Shown here piece by piece: positions 1 to 6,911 of a stretch of 34,293 bases of DNA. The first letter of the stretch is position 1. Each line of letters starts with the position of its first letter. Position numbers and translations under genes: made by a program. The notes below the pieces were generated by a model that was not told where the DNA came from, made no database searches, and was given only the letters and a program-made list of their open reading frames with translations. Origin of the DNA: Alphaproteobacteria bacterium (lineage in GTDB: Bacteria > Pseudomonadota > Alphaproteobacteria > Sphingomonadales > Emcibacteraceae); NCBI GenBank assembly GCA_024280095.1, contig JAJRQU010000116.1, forward strand, positions 1 through 34,293, given 5' to 3'.

Positions 1-2
1 AA

Positions 3-314
3 ATTACATTGGAGGGTGGACGGTATGTGAGAGTCTTTGCAATAAGCAATCAGATATTTCTTGCGCCAATATTAATGTATTTAATTTCTTATCCTTTGGA
101 TGCTGATGGAAATCAAATAACAGCTTTTCAAAATGTACGGCCTGTATTTGGGGGGCATATTCTTCCGATCGTTGGAAATACATATGATTTTGTTGAATCA
201 GGTGATAGAAATTATCAGCATGTATTGATTGTAAGGCCACAGACTAATGCGTCTGGCGCAGACATTAATGCTAATATAACGTTAGAGGTAAGAAATTGTC
301 CTTTCATCGGCTAA
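3..314 (+). CDS. hypothetical protein, 5' end outside the window
   Basis: The frame is open from the first in-frame codon of the window to a TAA at 312-314, so the true start may lie upstream; the first possible in-window start is a TTG at 9. About 100 residues are visible. I do not recognise the family. The protein has a hydrophobic stretch near the visible N-terminus (IFLAPILMYLI), then a polar part with no obvious catalytic motif and one Cys near the C-terminus. Base composition is clearly more AT-rich than the tail genes beginning at 2419. It overlaps the next gene, which suggests co-translation. Together with that gene it forms a pair ending in the terminator near 1062. It is probably accessory cargo in the tail gene cluster rather than a core tail gene; that is inference from composition and position. 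Confidence 0.5.
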   Translation: MTLEGGRYVRVFAISNQIFLAPILMYLISYPLDADGNQITAFQNVRPVFGGHILPIVGNTYDFVESGDRNYQHVLIVRPQTNASGADINANITLEVRNCPFIG

Positions 315-931
315 TGATCATATTATCATTTATGATATTATCCATTTCGGCAAGTCATGCTGCTACCATTGGAAGTCTTTACCATATAATATTTAACTGG
401 AAAGCTGAACAAAGAGCTTCCGCATACTATGAAATGACCACCTATATTTTTGACTCCATGAGCAAGGAACCGGCCTATCTATATTCTAAACATGGTAATT
501 TAAGTGGTGTCTATATATGGGTTCCTGGAAATAGCTCCTACGCTAAATTGGAAAGAATTATTTCCAATGCAAATAGCCAATATATTATTCCGGTAATTGA
601 TGATAATTCGACTCTGAAAACACGATTGGATAAAATATTTCTTGATATTGATAGCGGGCAAACAACTTTTACCTGTCATGTCGTAATGCCAGTGGAGTTT
701 AATTCTGTTGATGAAGTAATGAAGTATCTCACAAAAATACAATATTATATCCTTAGAAGGGGTTATTTAATTTCCATGACATTCATTGGAAAAACAGAGA
801 AAAAGTTTGATATAAGTTTTAATTTCCTTGCTGATTGTATATCAAGGAAAGCAATTGTGAGCGATTTGTTACATATTGTCTCTCTTGATCACAAGGATCA
901 GCGGAAATTATATTCACCTCATCAGAAATGA
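296..931 (+). CDS. hypothetical exported protein
   Basis: A 211-residue protein beginning with a likely Sec signal peptide: a short n-region with Arg (MSFHR), a hydrophobic core and SASHA-A as a plausible signal peptidase I site near residue 22. I chose the TTG at 296 because AGAGG lies seven bases upstream and this start supplies the charged n-region. The alternative ATG at 314 overlaps the previous stop as TAATG but leaves a signal without positive charge. The mature part is rich in Ile, Tyr, Asn and Ser with two Cys; I do not recognise a family. The 19-base overlap with the preceding gene implies translational coupling. Strongly AT-rich, unlike the tail genes downstream, which points to recent acquisition. 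An exported protein next to phage-type tail genes fits a moron-type cargo gene, but no function can be assigned. Confidence 0.55.
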   Translation: MSFHRLMIILSFMILSISASHAATIGSLYHIIFNWKAEQRASAYYEMTTYIFDSMSKEPAYLYSKHGNLSGVYIWVPGNSSYAKLERIISNANSQYIIPVIDDNSTLKTRLDKIFLDIDSGQTTFTCHVVMPVEFNSVDEVMKYLTKIQYYILRRGYLISMTFIGKTEKKFDISFNFLADCISRKAIVSDLLHIVSLDHKDQRKLYSPHQK

Positions 932-1061
932 ACAAGACATCCGTTACCAAATTTGTTCCTATGGTATTATGCCTCTTGGTTAAAGTGGCTGGTGGCATTT
1001 GAATGAATCACAAGAATTAAAAATATTATCAGAGATTAAATACGCCAACATAACTTGAACG

Positions 1062-1089
1062 AACCCGCCCTCTCCCGGCGGGTTTTTTA
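1062..1089 (+). terminator. intrinsic terminator of the first cargo pair
   Basis: An inverted repeat AACCCGCC / GGCGGGTT (1062-1069 and 1077-1084) with a seven-base loop is followed by six T. This is a textbook rho-independent terminator for transcription reading rightward from the gene pair ending at 931. It sits only about 13 bases before the ATG of the truncated tape-measure stub. Confidence 0.85.
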
Positions 1090-1101
1090 TGGGAAAAGAT
1101 T

Positions 1102-1152
1102 ATGACAGAAACAGTTATAGATAGTCTGGTCGTGAAGATCAGGACTGAATAG
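1102..1152 (+). pseudogene. truncated tape-measure gene stub (16 codons)
   Basis: The frame from ATG 1102 reads MTETVIDSLVVKIRTE and then stops at TAG 1150-1152. Fifteen of the 16 residues match the N-terminus of the intact tape-measure protein starting at 2419; the difference is Thr for Ala at position 15. Homology continues faintly past the stop to about 1168 and then ends. It is the remnant left when new DNA was placed between the start and the body of a tape-measure gene, or when a second gene start was brought in with the cassette. The rest of the interval 932-1221 holds the terminator and nothing else I can identify. Confidence 0.8.
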
Positions 1153-1221
1153 TGCCGGATTTTGCGGTCTTCCAATTGCCACAATATCAATTATACTACT
1201 TAACTAAAGGGGAAATTACCA

Positions 1222-1866
1222 ATGTATGATCAGAATCATAGACCCGCCCGAACCCAGTTGAGCCATTACCTGAGGACGGGCAGAGTATTACCCGCTGAGC
1301 TTTTTACGAGTCAGAAATCAAGCCCGCTGGATAATGGCGAGGATGATTTCTTGTCTTATAAAAGCTGGACAACACGTGATTTTCTGGATCATTATGCGAC
1401 AGGAAATGGGCGAACTGTTAATTTGGCAAATATCGGGCTGTTGGATAGATTTCGAAATACCAGTTCTGTAAGAAGAGCAGTTGAAAGTTTTAAAGCTGAA
1501 CAAATAAGTTTAGCAAAACAAAAAGCTGTTGCTGTTTGCCGCAAATTAGAGCGAACGGAGGCCACAAAAACGCAGGTTATATTTTCTGATCGAGATAGGA
1601 CAACAACTAATGTTACACAGGATGGACCTCTCCTTTCGGTAGGGGGTTCTACCTTTATTCGTTCTGCACAATGTGCCCTAGATGTAGATTGTGTTAATAA
1701 AACTTTTCGTCTTGAAGGGTTTTTGAAATTTAGCATTGACGATAAGTTTGTGGATGCCATTGATTTTTTCAATCAAATTCCAGGAAATCAAGACTTGCCT
1801 TTCTCGAAACCGTATAAAATAATAGCAAATTGGAGTGAAACATTTAACTGGAGGGGGCAATTCTGA
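1222..1866 (+). CDS. hypothetical protein, cargo pair 2, first gene
   Basis: A 214-residue protein of unrecognised family. The ATG at 1222 is preceded by AAGGGGA at good spacing. The N-terminal half is hydrophilic, with a stretch rich in basic and Ala residues (about 83-118). The C-terminal third is more structured: a three-Cys pattern (C106, C151, C157), then alternating hydrophobic residues GFLKFSIDDKF, DFFNQIPGNQ and a C-terminal PYKIIANWSETF. No signal peptide is visible. It is followed after two bases by a multi-pass membrane protein, and the pair ends in its own terminator at 2382. A soluble protein coupled to a small membrane protein is the arrangement seen in some toxin-immunity pairs; this is only a hypothesis, as I see no known toxin motif. 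AT-rich compared with the tail genes. Confidence 0.6.
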   Translation: MYDQNHRPARTQLSHYLRTGRVLPAELFTSQKSSPLDNGEDDFLSYKSWTTRDFLDHYATGNGRTVNLANIGLLDRFRNTSSVRRAVESFKAEQISLAKQKAVAVCRKLERTEATKTQVIFSDRDRTTTNVTQDGPLLSVGGSTFIRSAQCALDVDCVNKTFRLEGFLKFSIDDKFVDAIDFFNQIPGNQDLPFSKPYKIIANWSETFNWRGQF

Positions 1867-1868
1867 AA

Positions 1869-2345
1869 GTGCAGCAGAATATTGATAACGGATACAGATG
1901 GCGAATTTATGAGAAATTTTTTTTGGGATTGGCATCAGCCCTAGGGTGGATTCCAGTAGCCGGAGTAATTTTTATGGTTATAATAATGTATTTGTCCACT
2001 GTGTTTCCCTCGACATTTCCTCTTATTGAGGTATTATTGTGTATTTATGTTATTCTTTTCGGGGGTTTAGCTTATTATTTCCCTAAAGTTTATATTTTAC
2101 CTGCATGGACATTAAATCTTCTCTCTTTTTTTCTCGGTATGCTAAAAATTGCTACCTTTGTTTTATTTTATAATAATACAGATAAATTTTATTATTTTGC
2201 ATCGGGAGAATCCCGTTATCACAGTTTTTTGCCTCTAGATGTTTATCTGACTGTTCTTGAACTTGTTTTCCTGATCATACTGTATCGTCCGGCCCTGTTT
2301 CATGTCCGGTTTCTCTGGGGAAAACTAAAAAAATTCTATAGCTGA
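1869..2345 (+). CDS. small multi-pass membrane protein, cargo pair 2, second gene
   Basis: A 158-residue protein with about four hydrophobic segments (near residues 16-43, 50-67, 75-97 and 119-138) and a basic C-terminal end (GKLKKFYS), so it is very probably an inner-membrane protein. The start is a GTG at 1869, two bases after the preceding stop. A strong GGAGGGGG lies at 1850-1857 inside the end of that gene, so the two are likely translationally coupled. I do not recognise a family. Base composition is among the most AT-rich of the coding regions in the window. It could be an immunity protein for the upstream product, a superinfection-exclusion protein, or unrelated cargo; the sequence does not decide. 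Confidence 0.6.
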   Translation: MQQNIDNGYRWRIYEKFFLGLASALGWIPVAGVIFMVIIMYLSTVFPSTFPLIEVLLCIYVILFGGLAYYFPKVYILPAWTLNLLSFFLGMLKIATFVLFYNNTDKFYYFASGESRYHSFLPLDVYLTVLELVFLIILYRPALFHVRFLWGKLKKFYS

Positions 2346-2353
2346 AAGATAAA

Positions 2354-2478
2354 TCATTAATCTTCGACATTACTTGAACTGACCCGCCGCGCCGGCGGGT
2401 TTTTTATTGGAAAAAATTATGACAGAAACAGTGATTGACAGTCTGGTTGTGAAAATCAGGGCTGAGAGTGCGGATTTG
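2354..2478 (+). repeat. diverged direct repeat, copy B (terminator plus intact tape-measure start)
   Basis: Partner of 1034-1168. It carries the same order of elements, but here the tape-measure reading frame continues for its full length. The two copies bracket cargo pair 2 (1222-2345), so that cassette plus one repeat unit is about 1.32 kb. Edges are approximate. Confidence 0.8.
2382..2405 (+). terminator. intrinsic terminator of cargo pair 2
   Basis: Inverted repeat ACCCGCC / GGCGGGT (2382-2388 and 2394-2400) with a five-base loop, followed by a run of six T (2400-2405). It ends 13 bases before the tape-measure ATG at 2419. A strong terminator at this place would block transcription of the tail genes from upstream, unless read through or bypassed by a promoter I cannot identify. 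Confidence 0.85.
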
Positions 2479-2994
2479 CGCGGACAATTGGCTGAGATAG
2501 AAAAAGATTTTGGCGGGCTTGAGGATGTGGCGGCGCGAACGGCCGACGGCATGACGCGGGTCTTTGAAAATTTCGCCCGCAGCGGAGAGCTTAATTTCTC
2601 AAGTCTGAAGCAAGTGGCTTTATCGGTACTGAATGACATCGCCAATAGTGCCGTCCAGTCTGGCCTGAACAGTATTTTCGGACAGGGCGGCGGCATTGGC
2701 GGTGCAATTGGCAATATAGCTGGAGCATTGTTTGGCCGGGCCGGCGGCGGCACGGTTGGCGCGCGCCAGCCCTATCTGGTGGGCGAAAGGGGCCCGGAGT
2801 TATTCGTGCCGGAAAACCCGGGCCGAATTATCCCAAATCAGGGTGTGAAGAGCGAGAGGACTTCAGACAAAATGACCAATATTACCATCAATATTACCAA
2901 TCAGGGCGGGGCCAATGACATGTCACGGCGCAGTGCGGGCCAAGTCGCCGTGGCCGTTCGCCGCGCTATGGGCCGCGCCGAAAGGGATTTATAA
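2419..2994 (+). CDS. GTA-type phage tail tape-measure protein (RcGTA g11-like)
   Basis: A short 191-residue tape-measure protein of the gene-transfer-agent type, close to the roughly 220 residues usual for that family and far shorter than those of true long-tailed phages. The N-terminal half is helical and charged. Then follow a Gly-rich segment (FGQGGGIGGAIGNIAGALFGRAGGG) and the family hallmark YLVGERGPELFVPENPGRIIPNQ near residues 120-142. I prefer ATG 2419 over the in-frame TTG at 2407, because the stub copy upstream keeps the same ATG and no matching TTG codon. The stop overlaps the next start as TAATG. Position directly before the DUF2460 and DUF2163 genes matches RcGTA gene order. It would line the inside of the tail tube and help set its length. 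Confidence 0.88.
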   Translation: MTETVIDSLVVKIRAESADLRGQLAEIEKDFGGLEDVAARTADGMTRVFENFARSGELNFSSLKQVALSVLNDIANSAVQSGLNSIFGQGGGIGGAIGNIAGALFGRAGGGTVGARQPYLVGERGPELFVPENPGRIIPNQGVKSERTSDKMTNITINITNQGGANDMSRRSAGQVAVAVRRAMGRAERDL

Positions 2995-5342
2995 TGTATT
3001 GGCTGGCAACACAGGAAGATCAGGCGCAAATCAGTTATATCCGCAGATTTTCGCCCCGCTACTGGACCGTTAATTTCCCTCGTCCCATGATGGCCTCTAT
3101 GGTGACGACCGGCTATGACAGTCTGGTCATTGACCTTGTATTTTACCGTTATGAGGATTTATGCGGCCTCATATGGGATACGGTGGACACTATTGACCAT
3201 CCCTTTCATCAATATGCAACCAACAGGGATTATGCCCATAGCGTGCTGAGTTTTCGTTGGCAGTCCGTCAATGTCAAGGCGCTGGATATTTTACATAGCC
3301 CCACATTGACCATAGAGGGCCGGGATCAGAATGGCCTTGCGCGCACATGGTATGTCCGCCTGTGGAATTATGCCGTGGGCAGCAATCAGAATGCCATTAT
3401 TACGCTGAATTTTGATGATCTTGCCGGCGGGTATCTGCACCCGCTAGAGGCAGACCCCGTATATCCAAAAGATATTGACCGGATGTTTATCAGTATGGTG
3501 CCAACTGCTTTTGACGGTACAACCACAGGCCCCTTGCCCAGCGCCGTCGACGCGCAGGTCACCATTTCCGAGATAAAAGTTACCGGCCCCACATCGACTT
3601 TGAAAGTTGGGGACAGTTATGTTCAGAGCCATGACCTGCGCATTGCCAATGGGTATGATGATGTCACATCGATGGCCCCGGAACGGGTGGTCTGGAATAT
3701 GATACGTCTGGGCTATAGCGGCTGGATCAACCATTATGTGGGGATGAGCCATTATTATAGTTTGAGCTGGGACGGGGCAGAAGGTCGGTTCATCATTGAT
3801 ACCACCAAAGAAAAATTAAACAAAGCGGCCATCAGCTGGCATAAAAACTTTCTGGAACTGGCGAATTATTTTGGCTTTAAAGTTATATTTTCGTTGTCCT
3901 ATGAGGTTTTCGCAGAAAACATCCCCGAAATCTGGCAGCAGAAAGCCCATGATGGCGCGCCCGCCCGAACCGGATGGGTGCCGCCGTCCGGCTTGATTGC
4001 TCCGACCAATCAGGCGGCCCTTGATTATTTGCGGGATGTTTTTCTGGCATTCGGGCAGATCATAGACCTTGTTGGCGCGGATCATTATTATCAGGTCGGC
4101 GAGCCTTGGTGGTGGATTGATGAGGGCGGGGAAGGCGTGCCGCATATTTATGATGATGTGACCACGGCGCTTTATACGACAGAAACCACCAAGGCTGTGC
4201 CGCCCAGACATCTTTTGGCCACTGAAATTGCCACGCCGGATCAACAGGATTATTTAAACTGGCTTAGGGATAAACTGGGTCAATCAACCATTTGGTTAAA
4301 AGATCAGGTGAAAGCGCAACACCCCTCGGCTAACGTGGGGCTTTTGTTCTTCACGCCGCAAGTGTTGCATGATAATGCCCCCATTGCGGGTGTTGTTAAT
4401 TTTCCGTCATCTTATTGGCGATGGCCTGCTTTTGATTTCCTGCAGGTGGAAGATTATGATTTTGTCCTGAATGGGGAATGGGGAAAACGCAAAGCCGCGA
4501 TTGATATTATTGATCAAACATTATCCTATCCCCGGGCAGAAACCCATTATTTTGGTGGTTTTAACCTATTGCCGGAAACGTTGGAGAATTGGCGCAATAT
4601 CATCAGGGCCGTGGGCCTCGGGTTTCAGGATAATTACGCGGAGACTTTTGTCTGGGCCTATCCGCAAATTGTACGGGATGGGGTGATTTATACCAATAAT
4701 CAGGAAAAAATTATGACAGGTTTTCACGAAGTAAGGCTGCCGGAAGACATCAGTTACGGTGCAAGCGGCGGGCCGCAGTTTATGACAAATGTGATTGAGA
4801 TGGCCTCAGGCCACGAGCAGCGCAATCAGGAATGGGCACAGGCCCGAAATGTTTATGATGTGGGTCTGGGCCTCAGGTCGGAAAATGACTTAGGCGAATT
4901 AATCGGTTTCTTTCGGGCACGGGCCGGCCGGGCCTTTGGTTTCCGTTATAAGGACTGGCTAGATTTTAAAAGCTGCGCCCCGATGGAGATCATTACAGCA
5001 ACGGATCAATCCATCGGGGCCGCAGATGGGGTCACGACCACATTCCAATTGAAAAAAACATATGACAGCGGGGGAAATCTGCACAGGCGAAATATTTCCA
5101 AACCAGTAGTGGGAACGGTGCTTATTGCCGTTGATGGCGCGCCCCAGACCACAGGTTGGCAGGTGGATGTAACAAATGGCGTTGTGATTTTTGAGGTCGC
5201 CCCCTTGAACGGGGCGGTGATTACGGCGGGATATGAATTTGATGTGCCCGTGCGTTTTTCTGATGATTTCCTGCCGATAATATTAGAAAGCTATCAGGCC
5301 GGACAAATTCCGTCAATTTCTTTAATTGAGGTAAGGGTCTAA
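2994..5342 (+). CDS. TIM-barrel-like protein fused to DUF2460 distal-tail domain (RcGTA g12-like C-terminus)
   Basis: A 782-residue protein, where the distal-tail family (DUF2460, TIGR02217) is normally about 210. The family part is residues 574-782: FHEVRLPEDISYG, SGHEQRNQEWAQARNVYDVG, FFRARAGRAFGFRYKDWLDF and the C-terminal SISLIEVRV. Residues 1 to about 190 are beta-rich. Residues about 200-570 look like a glycoside-hydrolase-like TIM barrel, with SWHKNFLELANYFGFKVIFSLSYE, a GEP motif (Glu370) within HYYQVGEPWWW, and a second acidic strand end near Glu486 (LQVEDYDF). The spacing of these two Glu would suit a clan-A hydrolase, but activity is unproven. Phage tail proteins called non-contractile tail sheaths have a similar TIM-barrel build; that comparison is from memory. 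An internal ATG with its own ribosome binding site lies exactly at the domain junction. Confidence 0.8.
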   Translation: MYWLATQEDQAQISYIRRFSPRYWTVNFPRPMMASMVTTGYDSLVIDLVFYRYEDLCGLIWDTVDTIDHPFHQYATNRDYAHSVLSFRWQSVNVKALDILHSPTLTIEGRDQNGLARTWYVRLWNYAVGSNQNAIITLNFDDLAGGYLHPLEADPVYPKDIDRMFISMVPTAFDGTTTGPLPSAVDAQVTISEIKVTGPTSTLKVGDSYVQSHDLRIANGYDDVTSMAPERVVWNMIRLGYSGWINHYVGMSHYYSLSWDGAEGRFIIDTTKEKLNKAAISWHKNFLELANYFGFKVIFSLSYEVFAENIPEIWQQKAHDGAPARTGWVPPSGLIAPTNQAALDYLRDVFLAFGQIIDLVGADHYYQVGEPWWWIDEGGEGVPHIYDDVTTALYTTETTKAVPPRHLLATEIATPDQQDYLNWLRDKLGQSTIWLKDQVKAQHPSANVGLLFFTPQVLHDNAPIAGVVNFPSSYWRWPAFDFLQVEDYDFVLNGEWGKRKAAIDIIDQTLSYPRAETHYFGGFNLLPETLENWRNIIRAVGLGFQDNYAETFVWAYPQIVRDGVIYTNNQEKIMTGFHEVRLPEDISYGASGGPQFMTNVIEMASGHEQRNQEWAQARNVYDVGLGLRSENDLGELIGFFRARAGRAFGFRYKDWLDFKSCAPMEIITATDQSIGAADGVTTTFQLKKTYDSGGNLHRRNISKPVVGTVLIAVDGAPQTTGWQVDVTNGVVIFEVAPLNGAVITAGYEFDVPVRFSDDFLPIILESYQAGQIPSISLIEVRV
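4703..4715 (+). promoter_or_regulatory. internal ribosome binding site and start codon at the fusion junction
   Basis: AGGA (4702-4705) lies seven bases before ATG 4713, in frame with the 782-residue protein. Starting there gives 209 residues, the usual length of a stand-alone DUF2460 protein. The 17-mer ggaaaaaattatgacag at 4703-4719 is identical to 2409-2425 around the tape-measure start. It may be a relic of the original gene start or allow a second, short product. Confidence 0.5.
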
Positions 5343-6185
5343 ATGAAACAAATTTCTCCGCAATTGAAAAACCATATTTCAGGCGAACTTACGACAATGG
5401 TGACCTGCTGGATATTAACGCGGCGGGACGGCGTGCGGCTGGCGTTTACCACCCATGACAGAGAAATCTATTTTGATAATCTTGCCTTCTCGCCGGTTAA
5501 TAGCTTTTTGCCCTCTATGGTGAGCAGTACCAACAGTTTAAATGTGGATAATCTGGAAGTGCAAGCGATATTATCTTCGGATGGCCTGACAGAAAAAGAT
5601 ATTCGCGCCGGATTGTTGGATCATGCCCGCATTTCAATTTTTCAGGTTAACTGGCAGGATTTGAGCATGGGGAAAATCTCTATCCGTCATGGCTGGCTCG
5701 GGGAATTCACATTGAAGGATCAAAATTTTACCGTTGAAATCAGAGGGTTGGCGCAAAAATTACAACAGGTAATCGGCCATCTATATTCGCCCGAATGCCG
5801 CGCGGATTTGGGGGCGGATAATTGTCATGTGAATATGGAAAAATATACGGCCCTCGGCAGCGTAACAGAGGTTCTGGGCCGAGATAGTTTTACGGATGTG
5901 AATAGGCTGGAGGCGAGTGGATGGTATGATTATGGCTATGTCCGCTGGCTTCGGGGCGGCAATGCCGGCATCATGTCAGAAGTAAAAACTTTTACCGGAG
6001 GGCAGTTTATATTATATGACCGCCCGCTGGAATCTATCATGGTTGGGGATCAATTCCTTGCCGTTGCCGGCTGCGATAAACGGTCGGGAACCTGTAAAAG
6101 TAAATTCCAGAATTTTGAAAACTTTAAAGGCGAGATAGCCATACCCGGGACAGACGCCCTCTATAACTATCCCGGCCTTAAATGA
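5343..6185 (+). CDS. DUF2163 tail hub protein (RcGTA g13-like)
   Basis: A 280-residue protein of the DUF2163/TIGR02218 family, full length. The start follows the previous stop directly, with GAGG and AAGGG just upstream. The C-terminal signature is complete: CDKRSGTCKSKFQNFENFKG followed by IPGTDALYNYPG. Four cysteines (C152, C161, C244, C251) are placed as expected for the iron-sulfur-binding site known for the lambda gpL-type and GTA hub proteins. The product would sit at the tail tip, joining the distal tail ring to the peptidase and the large tip protein. Nothing is missing; the odd point is that the next tail gene (6912) is separated from it by a reverse-strand gene. Confidence 0.9.
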   Translation: MKQISPQLKNHISGELTTMVTCWILTRRDGVRLAFTTHDREIYFDNLAFSPVNSFLPSMVSSTNSLNVDNLEVQAILSSDGLTEKDIRAGLLDHARISIFQVNWQDLSMGKISIRHGWLGEFTLKDQNFTVEIRGLAQKLQQVIGHLYSPECRADLGADNCHVNMEKYTALGSVTEVLGRDSFTDVNRLEASGWYDYGYVRWLRGGNAGIMSEVKTFTGGQFILYDRPLESIMVGDQFLAVAGCDKRSGTCKSKFQNFENFKGEIAIPGTDALYNYPGLK

Positions 6186-6190
6186 GGGAA

Positions 6191-6853
6191 TTATTTTTTA
6201 GCGGCTGGTTTTTTTGTCGTCTTTTTTACAGCCGATTTCTTAGCCCCAGTTTTCTTTGGGCTTGTTTTCTTTGCATCTGGCTTTTCTTTGGCTTTTTCTT
6301 TTGGGGCGGGTTCTTCTTTCCATTGGTCAGGATATAGGCGCATATGAACCTGATTCACCCGGTTGTTCACATCAGCCAACGCTTTTAGCAGGGCATCAAG
6401 ATTAAAACTTGTGCCAAGATAGGTATATATTTTCGTGGCTGTATCAAAGGCCCGGAAAATATTTTTTGATTCAACGTCTTTATGCTGACTCTTGGATATA
6501 TCGCCAATGAAGTCATAGAGGATATATTGATCTTTGGACTGGTTGATCCATTGATCATTGGCTTCATCAGCATGGTCAACGAGTGACAGGATACTGTCAT
6601 TATTCAATGGATATTTCTCTGGCAGGTCAAGGGTTTTCCGTAAGGATGCCGCGCGTTCTTTGCCTTTTTTACGCGGCGTCCAGAGTGTGCGGGAAATATT
6701 ATTTGTCCCAAGCATGATATTTTGCAAGCCAAAGAAAACCCCGACAGAGGCCTGCTTTTCCATTGATTGGTTTAAAATATCCACACTTGCCTCAATAAAG
6801 CGGCATTGATTTCTTAATTCGTGAATATGCAATCCGATAACATTCATGTCCAT
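6191..6853 (-). CDS. hypothetical protein with histone-H1-like Lys/Ala-rich tail
   Basis: A 220-residue protein on the strand opposite to the surrounding tail genes, inserted between the hub and peptidase genes. I chose the start at 6853 (MDMNVIGLHIHELRN) because AGAGGAA lies about 10 bases upstream; the longer frame to 6919 has no ribosome binding site and would overlap the peptidase start. Residues 1 to about 175 look helical and are unrecognised. The last 40 or so are a low-complexity tail of Lys, Ala, Pro and Thr (KKTSPKKTGAKKSAVKKTTK) like the C-terminus of histone H1 and bacterial H1-like nucleoid proteins. This suggests binding to DNA or another polyanion. Its stop lies five bases from the hub gene stop, a tail-to-tail arrangement. 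It is AT-rich relative to its neighbours, which suggests insertion. Function unknown. Confidence 0.7.
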   Translation of the reverse strand: MDMNVIGLHIHELRNQCRFIEASVDILNQSMEKQASVGVFFGLQNIMLGTNNISRTLWTPRKKGKERAASLRKTLDLPEKYPLNNDSILSLVDHADEANDQWINQSKDQYILYDFIGDISKSQHKDVESKNIFRAFDTATKIYTYLGTSFNLDALLKALADVNNRVNQVHMRLYPDQWKEEPAPKEKAKEKPDAKKTSPKKTGAKKSAVKKTTKKPAAKK

Positions 6854-6911
6854 AGCAGGCAATTCCTCTATTTTATTTTCTGTTGAATACTGATAGCAAA
6901 GTTTTTTTGAA

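Larger units (their letters stand above)
1034..1168 (+). repeat. diverged direct repeat, copy A (terminator plus tape-measure start)
   Basis: This stretch matches 2354-2478 in order: an attaa-containing lead-in, acttgaac, a GC-rich hairpin with T-run, then an ATG and the first 16 codons of the tape-measure gene, followed by a weaker match (agtgccggattttgcgg against agtgcggatttgcgcgg). Most coding differences are synonymous (for example GTT/GTG, ATA/ATT, GAT/GAC, AAG/AAA). The two copies therefore evolved as functional coding sequence before copy A was cut short. Edges are approximate. Confidence 0.8.

Noticed and set aside
1034-2478. Insertion sequence or transposon bounded by direct repeats
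   Set aside because: No transposase, integrase or terminal inverted repeat is present, and the repeats are about 120 bases and diverged, including coding sequence of the tape-measure gene. Homologous recombination fits better.
3816-4244. 142-residue reverse frame inside the TIM-barrel/DUF2460 gene
   Set aside because: No ribosome binding site or known motif; the forward frame is continuous and has family similarity.
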